Below, one piece after another: positions 9,915-20,358 of a DNA stretch of 64,000 bases. The stretch comes from Marinobacter sp. F4216 (lineage in GTDB: Bacteria; Pseudomonadota; Gammaproteobacteria; Pseudomonadales; Oleiphilaceae). Made by a program: the position numbers and the translations under genes. How positions within the stretch are numbered: position 1 is the first letter of the stretch; every line of letters starts with the position of its first letter. Below the pieces are notes generated by a model. The model saw nothing but the letters and a program-made list of their open reading frames with translations. It did no database searches and had not been told where the DNA came from. The stretch spans positions 1-64,000 of the forward strand of contig NZ_JAIOUO010000002.1 in NCBI RefSeq assembly GCF_019931195.1, given 5' to 3'.

Positions 9915-10552
9915 TTTGTGTTTCCGAGTTCTCGCCAATCGCTGATGACCAGTCGAACCCGTTTGTCGTCCTTCAGGGCGGTGATTTTCGCAGGCAGACT
10001 CGGGTGGCTGGGCAAGAATTGTTGCCAGCGGTCGTAGCGGATTTCCCAGCCGGATTGGCGAATGATGGCCAGTTGCTGATCGGTGCCGAACAGCAGTCGA
10101 AAATCCTCGCCCGGGGCAGGCAGTCCACGTATCCACCAGATCAGATGGTTCAGCGGCAGTTGCCAGCCGGTGGCTGCTTCGACCAGGGCTTCCGGATCAC
10201 CGGATTGGTAGATGTCGCCACCGGGAAGGGTCAGTTCAATGAATCCCGGCGTACCTTTCAGTCGAGTGCTGCCCATGCCGAGGAACGATGACGACAGGGC
10301 GAGGTCGTAAACCTCGCCCTTCTGTACCCACTGGTTAATCAGGGCCGTACCACTGTCAGAGGGTTGGCGGATGGCCAGTTTACCCATCAACCGCCAGTGG
10401 TCGAACTGGCGAAGCTGTTCGCTTCGCCCGGTCCAGTTGGCCGGGGGTTGCTCAGTCATGCCTTCTGGTAATGGTTCCACCTGTATGGTGGTACAGGCGG
10501 AAACGAGAGCGATCAATGGAAGGAGCAGCCAGAAGCGGATCAGCTGTGTCAT
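9911..10552 (-). CDS. lolB: Outer-membrane lipoprotein localization receptor LolB
   Basis: This 213-residue lipoprotein has a signal peptide with lipobox VSAC (Cys20) and Thr at +2. It takes lipoproteins from the periplasmic carrier LolA and inserts them in the outer membrane. The [10 protein letters not shown] strand, [11 protein letters not shown] region and the [10 protein letters not shown] end fit the LolB fold. It is sandwiched by overlaps: its ATG overlaps the TPR gene stop by one base (TAATG) and its stop overlaps the ispE start (GTGA). Confidence 0.93.
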   Translation of the reverse strand: MTQLIRFWLLLPLIALVSACTTIQVEPLPEGMTEQPPANWTGRSEQLRQFDHWRLMGKLAIRQPSDSGTALINQWVQKGEVYDLALSSSFLGMGSTRLKGTPGFIELTLPGGDIYQSGDPEALVEAATGWQLPLNHLIWWIRGLPAPGEDFRLLFGTDQQLAIIRQSGWEIRYDRWQQFLPSHPSLPAKITALKDDKRVRLVISDWRELGNTK

Positions 10553-12300
10553 TAATTGTCGCTGCTTTCGGTCAGTCGTTCGATGGTTTCCCTGAGAATC
10601 TCGTGATCCGGATCCATGTCCAGCCCTTCTTTCCAGATGATGCGGGCCTGCTCGCGCGCGCCAGTTGTCCACAGTGCTTCGCCATAGTGGGCGGCGATTT
10701 CCGGATCGGTGTATTCGGACCATGCCCGGGACAGGTAGTCCAGTGCCTGCTCTACATCGCCCTCAAGAAACAGGACCCAGCCCATGCTGTCCAGTATGGC
10801 CGGGTTCTCCGGGTCCAGTGCCAGGGCCCGTTCGATGTAATTGCGGGCCTCGTCCAGCCGGTCAGTCTTGGTGGTCAGGATGTAGCCCAGTGCGTTGAGG
10901 GCTACCGAGTTGCCCGGATCCTGGTTGATGATGAGCTGGAGGTCTTCCTCCGCCGGGGCTGTTTGCCCCTGCATGTCCAGCAGCATGGCCCGGGCATACC
11001 GGATCTGAATGTTTTCGGGATAGAGTTCTACTGCTCGGGAGGCGCTTTCGAGCGCAGTCTGCTCTTCTTCCTGTTCCATCAGCAAGTTGACTTCCAGCAG
11101 GCGATAATTTTCATCCTGTGCCGGGTTGGCCTCGCGAAGATTGCGTATGTTGCTGACTGCTTCGTCGAGCTGATCGTTCTCGGCAAGAAGCGCGCTCTTT
11201 CGAGCCAGTGCGGAAAAGTAGAAATTGCCTTCTGCCACTCGTCCATAGTAGTTGATGGCGGGCTGGATGTTGCCTTCGCCGTCTTCGATCCGTCCGAGGT
11301 AGTAATTGGCTTCGCTGATATGGTGACCTTCTTCAATCAGCTGGGTGAGGTCTTCCCGAGCCAGATCTGTCTCGCCGTTTTCAATGGCCACCAGTGCATG
11401 GGATAACCGCAGGCCCGGAGTATCCGGAAACTGGTTGACCAGTCGATCGAACTCGTCCTGCGCGGCGCGAACCTCCCCTTCGTTAATCAGTACACGGCCA
11501 TACAGGGTGCCCATCTGGCGGTTGGATGGGTAGCGTCGGGTGTTGGTGAGCAGATAGTCGAGGGCTTTTCTCTTTTGTCCGGTCTGGTAGAGAAGATCGC
11601 CCTTGAGGGTGATGCCCGGCTGAAAGTTCGGGTTGTCCTCGAGTAGGGCGTTTACGCGGCTGAGAGCTTCGTCAGGGCTGCCGTTCATTTTCAACAGTAA
11701 GGCAGTGCTGTATTCCAGTTCCACCGATTCGGGGTGCTGCTCGGCCATTTCCTTGTAAAGGGCCAGAAGCTCTGCCTGCCGTTCGGGAGGAAGGTTGCTG
11801 GCCATGATGGCTAGGGCGTCGAAGTCGGCATCGGCCCCCAGGTCCATCAGGGTTTCCATGTGCCCGAGCGCCGCTTCCAGTTCATTTCTTTTTACCGCCT
11901 GGATGGCAGCGATGCGATGCGCCTCCACGCTGTCTGGTTCGACCTCAAGCCAGAGGTTGGCCAGTTGCTGCTGTGCGTTGTCGCCATTAAGCGACTGGGC
12001 AATCCGCATCGCGCGGGAGATGACTCCCTTGTCGCGGGACCGCTTGGCGGCCTGGAGGTAGTTGACGAGGGTGATGTCGTAGCGACCACGCTGAGCTGCA
12101 ATTTCCCCGGACAGCAGGAGGTAAAGTACTTCCGGCTCGAATTCCGCGTATTCGATGGCTTCTTGCTGTTCGCCTGCGGCCTCGGCTGGAGCCGGTTCCT
12201 TTTGCTCTGCCGGCTCTTCGTTAGGGCCGGTCAGGCTGGCGCAGCCCGTGAGCGAAAGTGCGATCAGGCAGCTGGTCAGCAGTGGTGCGAATTTGTACAT
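10552..12300 (-). CDS. Tetratricopeptide-repeat lipoprotein
   Basis: This 582-residue protein starts at the ATG at 12300, giving a signal with lipobox LTGC (Cys20); upstream codons add nothing. After a Glu/Ala-rich linker the whole chain is helical TPR repeats (for example the consensus-like stretches ALNALGYILTTKTDRLDEARNYIERALALDPENPAI and LDSMGWVLFLEGDVEQALDYLSRAW). The family sits directly upstream of lolB in Pseudomonas and relatives (PA4667 type). TPRs act as protein-docking surfaces, so a periplasmic scaffold is likely; the partner is unknown. Translation is coupled to lolB. Confidence 0.88.
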   Translation of the reverse strand: MYKFAPLLTSCLIALSLTGCASLTGPNEEPAEQKEPAPAEAAGEQQEAIEYAEFEPEVLYLLLSGEIAAQRGRYDITLVNYLQAAKRSRDKGVISRAMRIAQSLNGDNAQQQLANLWLEVEPDSVEAHRIAAIQAVKRNELEAALGHMETLMDLGADADFDALAIMASNLPPERQAELLALYKEMAEQHPESVELEYSTALLLKMNGSPDEALSRVNALLEDNPNFQPGITLKGDLLYQTGQKRKALDYLLTNTRRYPSNRQMGTLYGRVLINEGEVRAAQDEFDRLVNQFPDTPGLRLSHALVAIENGETDLAREDLTQLIEEGHHISEANYYLGRIEDGEGNIQPAINYYGRVAEGNFYFSALARKSALLAENDQLDEAVSNIRNLREANPAQDENYRLLEVNLLMEQEEEQTALESASRAVELYPENIQIRYARAMLLDMQGQTAPAEEDLQLIINQDPGNSVALNALGYILTTKTDRLDEARNYIERALALDPENPAILDSMGWVLFLEGDVEQALDYLSRAWSEYTDPEIAAHYGEALWTTGAREQARIIWKEGLDMDPDHEILRETIERLTESSDN

Positions 12301-12394
12301 GCATCTTCCCATGATTATGTCGACAGCGCGTCAAGCGTAACGGCCGCGAATAACTGTTATACGCCGAGAAAGCACGCAGCCGTGGCCGAGCCCC

Positions 12395-12400
12395 TATAAT
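12395..12400 (+). promoter_or_regulatory. Candidate -10 element for hemA
   Basis: A perfect TATAAT lies 135 bases upstream of the hemA ATG within the 234-base gap shared with the divergent TPR lipoprotein gene. No good -35 is found 16-18 bases upstream, so this is weak evidence. Nothing else is recognised in the gap. Confidence 0.3.
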
Positions 12401-12534
12401 GGCATAAGCCTTTCATCTTGCCCAACCTGTCCGCACTTCCCGAATCGACAGGGCTTTATGGTGGCAGTAGCAGGCTCTGACCGGTAAAATGCCGGAAAAT
12501 ATCCCCTGAATCCGTAAGGTTGTTCAAACCCGAT

Positions 12535-13824
12535 ATGGCACTGGTTACGCTCGGTATCAATCATCGTACTGCTCCCGTGGAGCTGCGCGAGCGCGTTGCG
12601 TTTACGCCCGAGCGAATGGCCGAGGCGTTCACCGAACTCCGCGCCGCCTCCGGCGCCAGTGAAACAGCCATCCTTTCCACCTGTAACCGCACCGAACTTT
12701 ACCTGGCCGGTGATGACGACTGTGCACCGCTGGTCCTGCGCTGGCTGGCTGGTTTTCATGATGTGGATGTGGCGGATCTTGAACAGTCCTTCTATGTGCA
12801 CAGGGATGGCGACGCGGTTCGTCACATGATGCGAGTTGCTGCAGGGCTGGATTCCATGGTGCTGGGCGAACCCCAGATTCTCGGCCAGCTGAAGGACGCC
12901 TATGCCCTGGCGCGGGAAAACCAGGCCAGCGGGTCCTTCCTGTCGCGGTTGTTTGAACAGACCTTCTCCGTCGCAAAACGTGTCCGGACCCAGACCGCCA
13001 TCGGTGAGAACCCGGTGTCTGTCGCCTATGCGGCCGTCAGTATGGCCCAGCATATCTTTTCCGACCTGTCCCGTAACAAAGCGCTGCTGATCGGGGCGGG
13101 CAATACCATCGAGCTGGTGGCAAAGCACCTGTCCGATGCCGGCGTTACCGAGTTTCTGGTGGCCAATCGCACCCTGGAACGTGCGCAGAATCTTGCCGGC
13201 CAGTATGGTGGGCAGGGCCTGTTGTTGTCCGATATCCCTGAACACCTGGCAGACGTCGATATCATCATTTCCTCTACCGCCAGTTCCTTGCCCATCCTGG
13301 GTAAAGGCGCGGTGGAGCGGGCCCTGAAAACCCGCAAGCACAAACCCTATTTCATGGTGGACATCGCCGTTCCCCGGGACATTGAGCCGGAAGTGTCGTC
13401 TCTGGATGACGTGTACCTCTATACCGTGGACGATCTGCGCCAGGTCATCGAAGAGAATATCCGTTCCCGCGAAGGGGCTGCCCGTGAGGCGGAAAACCTG
13501 GTGGCTGCAGGGGTTCAGGATTTCCAGAAGCAGTTGCGTGCCCTGGATGCGGTTTCGACGCTCAAGCAGTTCCGGCGCCGTGCCGAGATTCTGCGTGATA
13601 TGGAAACGGAGAAAGCTCTCCGGTCACTGCGCAGCGGCGGCGACCCTGAGACGATTCTGCGAAGCCTCGCCCGAGGCCTGACCAACAAACTGTTGCATGA
13701 ACCTTCGGTCCAGGTGCGTAAAGCGACCACCGAAGGACGCCCTGAGGTCACGGAGTGGCTGCGTGAGCTCCATCAGCTGGACGCGTTGGAAGCCGACGAG
13801 CCGACCACCACGGAAAAACTATGA
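12535..13824 (+). CDS. hemA: Glutamyl-tRNA reductase
   Basis: HemA reduces glutamyl-tRNA to glutamate-1-semialdehyde, the first step of C5 haem synthesis. The 429-residue protein begins [20 protein letters not shown]; the catalytic Cys50 is in STCNRTELY. The NADPH-binding domain contains [15 protein letters not shown] (the usual GAGEM reads GAGNT here), and a C-terminal dimerization helix follows. I prefer the ATG at 12535; a TTG at 12520 has no ribosome-binding site. It overlaps prfA by ATGA, the order seen in most gammaproteobacteria. Confidence 0.96.
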   Translation: MALVTLGINHRTAPVELRERVAFTPERMAEAFTELRAASGASETAILSTCNRTELYLAGDDDCAPLVLRWLAGFHDVDVADLEQSFYVHRDGDAVRHMMRVAAGLDSMVLGEPQILGQLKDAYALARENQASGSFLSRLFEQTFSVAKRVRTQTAIGENPVSVAYAAVSMAQHIFSDLSRNKALLIGAGNTIELVAKHLSDAGVTEFLVANRTLERAQNLAGQYGGQGLLLSDIPEHLADVDIIISSTASSLPILGKGAVERALKTRKHKPYFMVDIAVPRDIEPEVSSLDDVYLYTVDDLRQVIEENIRSREGAAREAENLVAAGVQDFQKQLRALDAVSTLKQFRRRAEILRDMETEKALRSLRSGGDPETILRSLARGLTNKLLHEPSVQVRKATTEGRPEVTEWLRELHQLDALEADEPTTTEKL

Positions 13825-14909
13825 AACCATCGATTGAAAACCGTCTCGATCATCTGAGTGATCGTTACGAGGAGGTCAGCGCGTTGCTGAGCGAGGCCTC
13901 GGTCATTTCCGATCAGAGTAAATTCCGGGAGCTGTCCCAGGAATTCGCCGAGATTGAGCCGATTGTTCAATGTTTCAAGGCCTGGCGGGAGTCGCTTGCG
14001 GACATTGAAGCCGCTCGGGAGCTGGCTGAGGATGGCGACGCAGATATGCGCGAAATGGCTGCCGAGGAGCTGGAGGCGGCCCAGGCCAGGAGCGAAGAGC
14101 TGGATGAAGAACTCCAGCGTCTGATGTTGCCCAAGGATCCGAACGATAAGAAGAGTGTGTTCCTCGAGATTCGTGCGGGAACCGGCGGTGATGAGGCTGC
14201 GATCTTCGCCGGCGATCTTTTCCGCATGTACAGCCGCTACGCTGAAAAGCGGCGCTGGCAGGTGGAGCTTCTGAGTGAGAGTGAAGGCGAGCACGGTGGC
14301 TATAAGGAAGTGATTGCCCGGGTCGGTGGTGAGGGCGTCTACGGCGCGTTGAAATTTGAGTCCGGCGCCCACCGGGTTCAGCGGGTTCCGGAAACAGAAT
14401 CCCAGGGTCGTATTCACACCTCGGCCTGTACCGTGGCCGTCATGCCCGAGGCCGATGAGGCCGAAGCGGTGGAGATCAACAAAGCGGATTTGCGGGTGGA
14501 TACCTTCCGTGCCTCTGGGGCGGGTGGTCAGCACGTTAACAAAACCGATTCCGCCATCCGGATTACCCACCTGCCTACGGGCATCGTGGTGGAGTGTCAG
14601 GAAGAGCGTTCCCAGCATAAGAACCGCGCCAAGGCCCTGAGTCTGCTGGCGTCCCGGTTGCAGAATGTCGAAATTGAACGCCAGCAAAAGGAAGTGGCGG
14701 AAACCCGCAAGAGCCTGGTGGGCAGTGGTGACCGGTCCGAGCGTATCCGCACCTATAACTTCCCCCAGGGGCGGGTGACTGATCATAGGATTAACCTGAC
14801 GCTGTATAAGCTGGACGAGGTCGTGTCCGGTGATCTCGACGCGGTGGTGGTTCCTTTGCAGCAGGAGCACCAGGCCGAACTCCTCGCCTCGCTGTCTGAT
14901 GATCAGTAA
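13821..14909 (+). CDS. prfA: Peptide chain release factor 1
   Basis: RF1 reads UAA and UAG stops and triggers peptide release. The 362-residue protein has the GGQ motif in [16 protein letters not shown] (methylation target of PrmC) and the codon-recognition PxT tripeptide as PET in [10 protein letters not shown]. The length is normal. It starts on the hemA stop (ATGA) and its end overlaps the prmC start by 11 bases, so all three are probably coupled. Confidence 0.97.
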   Translation: MKPSIENRLDHLSDRYEEVSALLSEASVISDQSKFRELSQEFAEIEPIVQCFKAWRESLADIEAARELAEDGDADMREMAAEELEAAQARSEELDEELQRLMLPKDPNDKKSVFLEIRAGTGGDEAAIFAGDLFRMYSRYAEKRRWQVELLSESEGEHGGYKEVIARVGGEGVYGALKFESGAHRVQRVPETESQGRIHTSACTVAVMPEADEAEAVEINKADLRVDTFRASGAGGQHVNKTDSAIRITHLPTGIVVECQEERSQHKNRAKALSLLASRLQNVEIERQQKEVAETRKSLVGSGDRSERIRTYNFPQGRVTDHRINLTLYKLDEVVSGDLDAVVVPLQQEHQAELLASLSDDQ

Positions 14910-15768
14910 ATCCTCACTGACCTGTGAGAGTCTGATAAGAAAGGTCGCTGAGCGCATCGGCGGTGACAGCCCCCGGCTGGATGCAGAGCTTCTGCTCAGC
15001 CATATCACCGGCCTGAGTCGTACCAGTTTTCGTGCCTGGCCCGAGCGGCTAATTACTCCGGAGCAGGCGGAATCCTTCGAGCGGCTGGTGCTCGACCGTA
15101 TCACGGGCAGACCGATCGCCCATTTGCTCGGCCATCAGGAGTTCTGGTCGCTGCCTTTGCGTGTAAGCCCTTCTACCCTCATTCCCCGTCCCGATACCGA
15201 GTGTCTGGTGGAGCAGGCCCTGACACTTGATCTTCCCGAATCAGCCAATGTCCTGGATCTTGGCACCGGTACCGGCGCCATCGCGCTGGCGTTGGCCAGT
15301 GAACGACCGAACTGGCAGGTGACCGCCTGCGATGTTGTCGAAGAAGCGGTTGAGCTGGCCAAGAGCAATGCCCGGGAGCATGGGCTGCCGGTGCAGGTGT
15401 TCCAGAGTTCCTGGTTTGCGAGCCTGCCGCCAGGTCGGTTCGATCTCATTGTGTCGAACCCTCCTTACATTGCTGCGGATGACCACCATCTGGGGGAGGG
15501 CGATGTGCGCTTTGAGCCGACATCTGCGCTGGTGGCCGGACAGGATGGACTGGACGATTTGCGGCTGATCGTCGACCAGGCGCCGGATTGGCTGAATACC
15601 GGCGGTTGGCTGCTGGTGGAGCACGGATACGATCAGGCGAATGCCGTACAGGCGCTCTTCCGAGATCGAGGTTTTGGTGCAGTTGAAAGCCGAAAGGACT
15701 ATGGTAATCAAGAGCGTATGACGCTCGGGCAGTGGCCCTCCAAGGGCGTTAAGGAACCGCAAACATAA
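14899..15768 (+). CDS. prmC: Release factor glutamine methyltransferase PrmC
   Basis: PrmC methylates the Gln of the GGQ motif in RF1 and RF2. The 289-residue protein has an N-terminal helical domain, the LGHQEFW and [10 protein letters not shown] segments, SAM motif [15 protein letters not shown], and the catalytic NPPY motif in [10 protein letters not shown]. The start at ATG 14899 lies inside the prfA end. Its substrate RF1 is encoded immediately upstream and RF2 (prfB) lies at 60909. Confidence 0.95.
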   Translation: MISKSSLTCESLIRKVAERIGGDSPRLDAELLLSHITGLSRTSFRAWPERLITPEQAESFERLVLDRITGRPIAHLLGHQEFWSLPLRVSPSTLIPRPDTECLVEQALTLDLPESANVLDLGTGTGAIALALASERPNWQVTACDVVEEAVELAKSNAREHGLPVQVFQSSWFASLPPGRFDLIVSNPPYIAADDHHLGEGDVRFEPTSALVAGQDGLDDLRLIVDQAPDWLNTGGWLLVEHGYDQANAVQALFRDRGFGAVESRKDYGNQERMTLGQWPSKGVKEPQT

Positions 15769-15778
15769 GGACAATTCC

Positions 15779-16528
15779 ATGCTCAGCGACGAGGAACTGA
15801 TTCGCTACAGCCGGCAGATTCTGTTGCCCCGTTTTGATGTGGCAGGTCAGGCAAAGCTGCGTGAGGCCAGCATTCTGGTGGTTGGCGCTGGCGGACTGGG
15901 TTGCCCCGTTGCCTTGTATCTGGGAGCTGCCGGTGCAGGGAGCCTCACCCTGGTTGATGACGACATAGTGGAGCTGGCCAACCTGCAGCGGCAGATCGGG
16001 TTCGATCAATTGCAACTTGGCGAGCCGAAGGCCGCTGCCCTGGCCGAGCGGGTGCGGCAGATCAACCCGCTGGTGGCCGTGGAAGCCATCACGGCGCGTC
16101 TGGATGGGGACTTGTTGCATCAAAAGGTTGCCGCAGCATCACTGGTGGTGGACTGCAGTGACAACTTTGCCACCCGCTTCGCCCTGAATCGCGCCTGCGT
16201 GAAAGCCGGTGTGCCGCTGGTATCCGGTGCGGCCATCCGTGGCGAAGGCCAGCTCGCGGTGTTTGATCCTCGCGATAACGAAAGCCCCTGCTACCACTGC
16301 CTGTACCCCGAGCAGGGCAATGAAGACCTGAGCTGCTCCCAGGCCGGTGTGATTGCACCGCTGGTGGGCATGATCGGTTCGGCGCAGGCCATGGAAGCCC
16401 TCAAGATGGTATCGGGTGTGGGGACACCGCTCGTCGGGCGATTGCTGGTTCTGGATGCCTGGGACATGCAATGGCGGGAGATGAAGCTGGCGCGTGATCC
16501 TGAGTGCCCGGTGTGCGGTCTGCAGTGA
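15779..16528 (+). CDS. moeB: Molybdopterin-synthase adenylyltransferase (MoeB/ThiF family)
   Basis: This 249-residue E1-like enzyme adenylates the C-terminus of a ubiquitin-like sulfur carrier such as MoaD. The nucleotide-binding motif GAGGLGCPVALYLGAAG is near residue 38, followed by DDDIVELANLQRQ and two Zn-binding pairs (CYHC and CPVC). MoeB and ThiF cannot be fully separated from sequence; the position after prmC matches the MoeB gene of Pseudomonas. The usual next gene, murI, is absent here and phrB converges instead. Confidence 0.9.
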   Translation: MLSDEELIRYSRQILLPRFDVAGQAKLREASILVVGAGGLGCPVALYLGAAGAGSLTLVDDDIVELANLQRQIGFDQLQLGEPKAAALAERVRQINPLVAVEAITARLDGDLLHQKVAAASLVVDCSDNFATRFALNRACVKAGVPLVSGAAIRGEGQLAVFDPRDNESPCYHCLYPEQGNEDLSCSQAGVIAPLVGMIGSAQAMEALKMVSGVGTPLVGRLLVLDAWDMQWREMKLARDPECPVCGLQ

Positions 16529-16608
16529 CCGCAGCTGGGAGTATGTCGAGCCTGGCAAGGCCTGCCAGTCTCTCCTGTAGACTCCTGAGTTGCCTGCCCC
16601 CCCCTGAA

Positions 16609-18009
16609 TCAATCCTTCAGTGCCTGAAACTTGGCTATTGCTTCTTTTCGGCTTTCCTTCAGGTCCACGATTGGCCTGGGATACCCGCCGGGAATCACGC
16701 CCCCCTTGCCGGGGTCATGAATCCGCTTGTTATCCAGTTTCGCCAGTTCGGGCACCCACTGGCGGATGAACAGCCCCTTCGGGTCGAACCGTTCACTCTG
16801 GGTGGTGGGGTTAAACACCCGGAAGTAGGGCGCCGCATCGGTTCCGGTTGAGGCACTCCACTGCCAGCCGCCGTTGTTCGAGGCCAGGAATCCATCCACC
16901 AGCTTGGACATGAAGTAGGCTTCGCCAAGCCGCCAGTCAATAAACAGGTTCTTGGTCAGGAACATCGCGGCGATCATTCGCAGGCGATTATGCATCCAGC
17001 CTGTCTTGTTGAGCTGGCGCATGGCGGCATCAACAACAGGTATCCCGGTGTTACCCGTTTTCCAGGCCTCGAATGTATCACCCGGATCGTTCCACTGAAG
17101 GGCCTCGGTTTCTTGTTTGAAGGCCCGGTGCATACTGATGCGGGGATAGTGATACAGAATGTTGATGTAGAAGTCCCGCCAGGCGATTTCGCTGATCCAG
17201 GTGACGTATCCCTCCTGGTTGCCTCCGCCTCCTTGGGCTTCCCGGGCGGCGAGCAGGCACTGCCGGCCGGACAGAACGCCATTGGCCAGGTAGGGCGAAA
17301 GCTGGCTGGTGCCATCAATAGCCGGGAAATCCCGGTCTTCTTTGTACCGACCGGCGGATTCTTCGAGAAAGGTCTCAAGTTGCTGATGCGCGGCGGTTTC
17401 CCCGGTTTCGACGAGGGGCGTGGGGGCCTCCCGGAAAGCGTCCGGGATGTCGGTCAGCTTCTCTGGCTTGATCGCTGCACCTTGCGACGAAGGGCGAGGC
17501 AGAACCACCGGCTGGTTTTCCTCAATCCACGCCTTCCAGCGCCGAGAAAACGGAGTGAATACGGAGTAGGGTTCATCCTGTTGGGTGAGCACCGCGCCCA
17601 CCGGGGCAACGGTTTGATCGCGATACTTGCAGACATCCACGCCCAGCTCGTCCAACCGTTGCTTCAGGCCCTTGTCCCGGCGGCGTTCGTTAATGCCGTA
17701 TTCCTCGTTAAAGTGGAGTCGGACAATGCCCTGTTCCCGACAAAACTGTTCGAGCTTTTCCACGCTGTCGTCAAACGTTTGGGCCTGGATAAACGTCAGG
17801 GGGATGCCGAGCGCGGACAGGTCCTCGGCCAAAGCGTTGGCGTGGGCGATCACGAACTGAACCCGTGCGGGAGACCAGTCGTGTTCCTGCCACTGGCGCG
17901 GTGTGACCACAAAGCAGGCCTGTACGCCGTTATTCTGTTTGCATGCCGCTGTCAGGGCGGGGTTGTCGGCGACCCGCAAGTCGTTACGAAACCAGACCAG
18001 TTCTTTCAT
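16609..18009 (-). CDS. phrB: Deoxyribodipyrimidine photo-lyase
   Basis: This 466-residue class I CPD photolyase repairs UV pyrimidine dimers with blue light. The N-terminal photolyase domain (KELVWFRNDLRVADNPAL) binds the antenna cofactor. The C-terminal FAD domain shows WRDFYINILYHYP, WKTGNTGIPVVDAAMRQL, GWMHNRLRMI and the WQWSASTGTDAAPYFRVFNP block. The length is normal. It converges on moeB with an 80-base gap in which I see no clear terminator, and is divergent from the DUF432-type gene. Confidence 0.95.
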   Translation of the reverse strand: MKELVWFRNDLRVADNPALTAACKQNNGVQACFVVTPRQWQEHDWSPARVQFVIAHANALAEDLSALGIPLTFIQAQTFDDSVEKLEQFCREQGIVRLHFNEEYGINERRRDKGLKQRLDELGVDVCKYRDQTVAPVGAVLTQQDEPYSVFTPFSRRWKAWIEENQPVVLPRPSSQGAAIKPEKLTDIPDAFREAPTPLVETGETAAHQQLETFLEESAGRYKEDRDFPAIDGTSQLSPYLANGVLSGRQCLLAAREAQGGGGNQEGYVTWISEIAWRDFYINILYHYPRISMHRAFKQETEALQWNDPGDTFEAWKTGNTGIPVVDAAMRQLNKTGWMHNRLRMIAAMFLTKNLFIDWRLGEAYFMSKLVDGFLASNNGGWQWSASTGTDAAPYFRVFNPTTQSERFDPKGLFIRQWVPELAKLDNKRIHDPGKGGVIPGGYPRPIVDLKESRKEAIAKFQALKD

Positions 18010-18161
18010 CGTCTGTCCTGTTGGGTGGTCGGGGAGCGAATAGGCGTAACTACGACTAATTGATTCAATGAAATCACAGACTTGGGTATTCGTTGTGGGC
18101 GAGTGTTTGGATTATAGTAGACGCCGTATCGCTTCATTGTTACAGGAGATGCCCAGCAGAC

Positions 18162-18977
18162 ATGGATTCGGTAGCCGAGGGCCGTAGTGACGGCGTGTGG
18201 GCAAAGCCCTACAGTTTGTCGTCGGGGCAAACCCAGTATCATGAGCTTGGTCAGGTTCGCCTCTGGATCACGTTGCTGGATCGCGAATGGCAGGTAAGGG
18301 CTCAGACCCTGGAATCGGGAACAGACCCGGTCACCTGGACGGAAGGCGTCAGCCATGTGCTGCCCTCAACCGACGTTCCGCTTCAGCGGTTTATCCGGAC
18401 CACCGATACGGACACCGAATCCGTTACTTTCATCCCGGCGGTCGCCTCCCTGCCAACGGTGATCCGCCCATACCAGGCCATGACCATACCTGCCGGTCAG
18501 CGCTGTGTGATTTACGTTGGAACCCTAGTGTGGATGAAGGTCTGTGTTGGTGAGAGTCAGTCGGTTCTGACGGAAGTCCCGCTGGCGGTGCCCTCCATGA
18601 CCTGGGTTGGTCCCAACACAATGGAAGGCGAACTTTGTTATTCATCGGCCAGTTTTGCACGTCTGGTGCTGGAAGCGGTGCCCAAGCGACCCTGGCGAGC
18701 CATTACCCCGGTGACCATCATCAACCGACGAAAGGAGCCTCTGCTGCTGGAGCGCTTCAGCCTTCCCACGCCGTTGCTGTCGCTCCACTTGAATTCGAAG
18801 GGGCAGCTGTGGACGCCTGGTGTGACGGTGGAGTGTGAAACCGATATGAATTCTGCCACCCTGCGTGTGGACCAGGCCCTGATGCCGGCGGCCGGAGACG
18901 CCCAACAAGTTGGGCCGGCCCGGGAGCGGGTTTCCCGTGGCCGACTGATTCGGGCCTTTGACCGGATGTTCGGGTAA
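18162..18977 (+). CDS. DUF432-like protein of unknown function
   Basis: This 271-residue protein starts at ATG 18162, with AGGAG about 13 bases upstream. There is no signal peptide or transmembrane helix; it is beta-rich, with motifs YHELGQVRLWI, IRPYQAMTIPAG, YVGTLVWMKVCVGE and a WVGPNTMEGELCYSS segment. I assign it to the DUF432 family from memory of its habit of preceding MscS channels, with moderate certainty. It lies 15 bases upstream of an MscS channel gene, so a cytoplasmic partner or regulator of that channel is plausible but unproven. Confidence 0.6.
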   Translation: MDSVAEGRSDGVWAKPYSLSSGQTQYHELGQVRLWITLLDREWQVRAQTLESGTDPVTWTEGVSHVLPSTDVPLQRFIRTTDTDTESVTFIPAVASLPTVIRPYQAMTIPAGQRCVIYVGTLVWMKVCVGESQSVLTEVPLAVPSMTWVGPNTMEGELCYSSASFARLVLEAVPKRPWRAITPVTIINRRKEPLLLERFSLPTPLLSLHLNSKGQLWTPGVTVECETDMNSATLRVDQALMPAAGDAQQVGPARERVSRGRLIRAFDRMFG

Positions 18978-18992
18978 TTCAAGGAGCAGACA

Positions 18993-19877
18993 TTGGAAGA
19001 CAACGCGGGCACCGACGCCCTGTTCGGATGGATCAGCACTGACCTCAGCCAGTGGCTGAATGCGGCGTTTCTGGTGATTCTTGGGCTGATACTTGGCTCG
19101 TTGGCAGCCAGGAGTATCTCCCGGCTCATTGGGGACCGCACATCCCGGCACCATAATGTCGTTATCCGGCGCCTGGTGTTTTATGTGGTGGTCCTGCTGT
19201 TTGCCATGGCGGCCCTTAGGGAAGCCGGCTTTTCCCTGGATGTGGTGCTGGGGGCAGCTGGTATCCTGACCGTTGCCCTCGGTTTTGCATCCCAGACCTC
19301 GGCGTCCAACATGATCAGCGGATTATTCCTTTTGATGGAGAAATCCTTCGAAATTGGTAACGTGATTGAGGTGGAGGGAACCATCGGTGAGGTGGTGGCG
19401 ATCGATTTGCTGAGTGTCAAACTGCGCACGCCGGACAACCTTTACGTTCGTATTCCGAACGAAACCCTGATCAAGTCCAGAGTGGTGAACCGGTCGAGGT
19501 TCCCGATACGCAGGCTCGACCTGGTCGTAGGGATTGCCTACGCTGAAGATGTAGAGCGCGTGGAAACCTTGTTGCTCAAACTGGCCGAAAACGAGCCGGT
19601 TTGTCTTGAGGAGCCAAAGCCCTTTGTCGTAGTCACGGCCTTCGGTCCATCGTCAGTAGACGTGCAGTTTTCCGTCTGGGTGCCGCAGGACAAAGTCCTC
19701 GATGGGCGTAGCAGCATCATGGTGGCCATCAAGAAAATGCTTGATCGCGAAGGCATCGAAATCCCCTTCCCACATACCAGTGTCTACGCGGGCAGCCACT
19801 CCGCACCGTTCCGCGTTCAGCTTCTGGGACCGGACACTCAAGATAATAAGGAAATTCTGGATGTCGACGAAAAATGA
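18993..19877 (+). CDS. MscS-family small-conductance mechanosensitive channel
   Basis: This 294-residue channel has about three transmembrane helices (near 19-37, 57-75 and 80-105). The pore helix runs through [32 protein letters not shown], the MscS signature. A beta domain follows ([26 protein letters not shown]) and a C-terminal alpha/beta domain. The start is a TTG at 18993, chosen because AAGGAG sits 6 bases upstream. Such channels open under membrane tension during osmotic downshock. It overlaps the next gene by 17 bases. Confidence 0.93.
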   Translation: MEDNAGTDALFGWISTDLSQWLNAAFLVILGLILGSLAARSISRLIGDRTSRHHNVVIRRLVFYVVVLLFAMAALREAGFSLDVVLGAAGILTVALGFASQTSASNMISGLFLLMEKSFEIGNVIEVEGTIGEVVAIDLLSVKLRTPDNLYVRIPNETLIKSRVVNRSRFPIRRLDLVVGIAYAEDVERVETLLLKLAENEPVCLEEPKPFVVVTAFGPSSVDVQFSVWVPQDKVLDGRSSIMVAIKKMLDREGIEIPFPHTSVYAGSHSAPFRVQLLGPDTQDNKEILDVDEK

Positions 19878-20358
19878 GAAAGGCATCGAGCCTGATGAGC
19901 AGGTCACCGACAGCGCCAAAATAGCCCTGGGCTGGCGAGAATGGGTCGCACTGCCTGACCTCGATATCAACCGGATCAAAGCCAAAGTGGACACGGGCGC
20001 CAGAACGTCCTGCCTGCACGCGTTTCGCACGGAGCCCTACACGGAAAACGGTGAACGCAGGGTCCGATTCTGGGTCCATCCGGTGCAAAACGATCTGCAT
20101 GAAGTGATTGAATGCGATGCCAGGATTCTGGATGAACGTGTGGTATCCGACTCCGGTGGCCACCGTGAGGAGCGCCTGGTGATCGAAACAACGCTGGTTG
20201 TCGGGCAGCAGCGCTGGCCCGTTGAAATGACACTAACGAACAGGGATTCCATGCGTTTCCGGATGTTGTTGGGACGTACGGCAATGGCCAGACGCGCTGT
20301 TGTCCACCCTGAAGCCTCGTACCTCGCCGGAGAACCGGACCTAAGGACTGACGTATGA
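19861..20358 (+). CDS. rimB: RimB-type retropepsin-like peptidase (annotated as ATP-dependent zinc protease family)
   Basis: This 165-residue protein belongs to the family once called ATP-dependent zinc protease (DUF785), whose fold is retropepsin-like. The catalytic-type motif [12 protein letters not shown] has Asp44; the C-terminal block [10 protein letters not shown] is the usual partner strand. It starts at ATG 19861 with AAGGA upstream, inside the end of the channel gene, and its stop overlaps the rimK start (ATGA). In Pseudomonas, RimB works with RimK in control of ribosomal modification. Assignment to RimB rests on motif and neighbour. Confidence 0.8.
   Translation: MSTKNEKGIEPDEQVTDSAKIALGWREWVALPDLDINRIKAKVDTGARTSCLHAFRTEPYTENGERRVRFWVHPVQNDLHEVIECDARILDERVVSDSGGHREERLVIETTLVVGQQRWPVEMTLTNRDSMRFRMLLGRTAMARRAVVHPEASYLAGEPDLRTDV

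Noticed and set aside
12481..12534. Longer HemA starting at TTG 12520
   Set aside because: The TTG directly abuts the AAGG stretch and leaves no spacing; the ATG at 12535 matches the family N-terminus.
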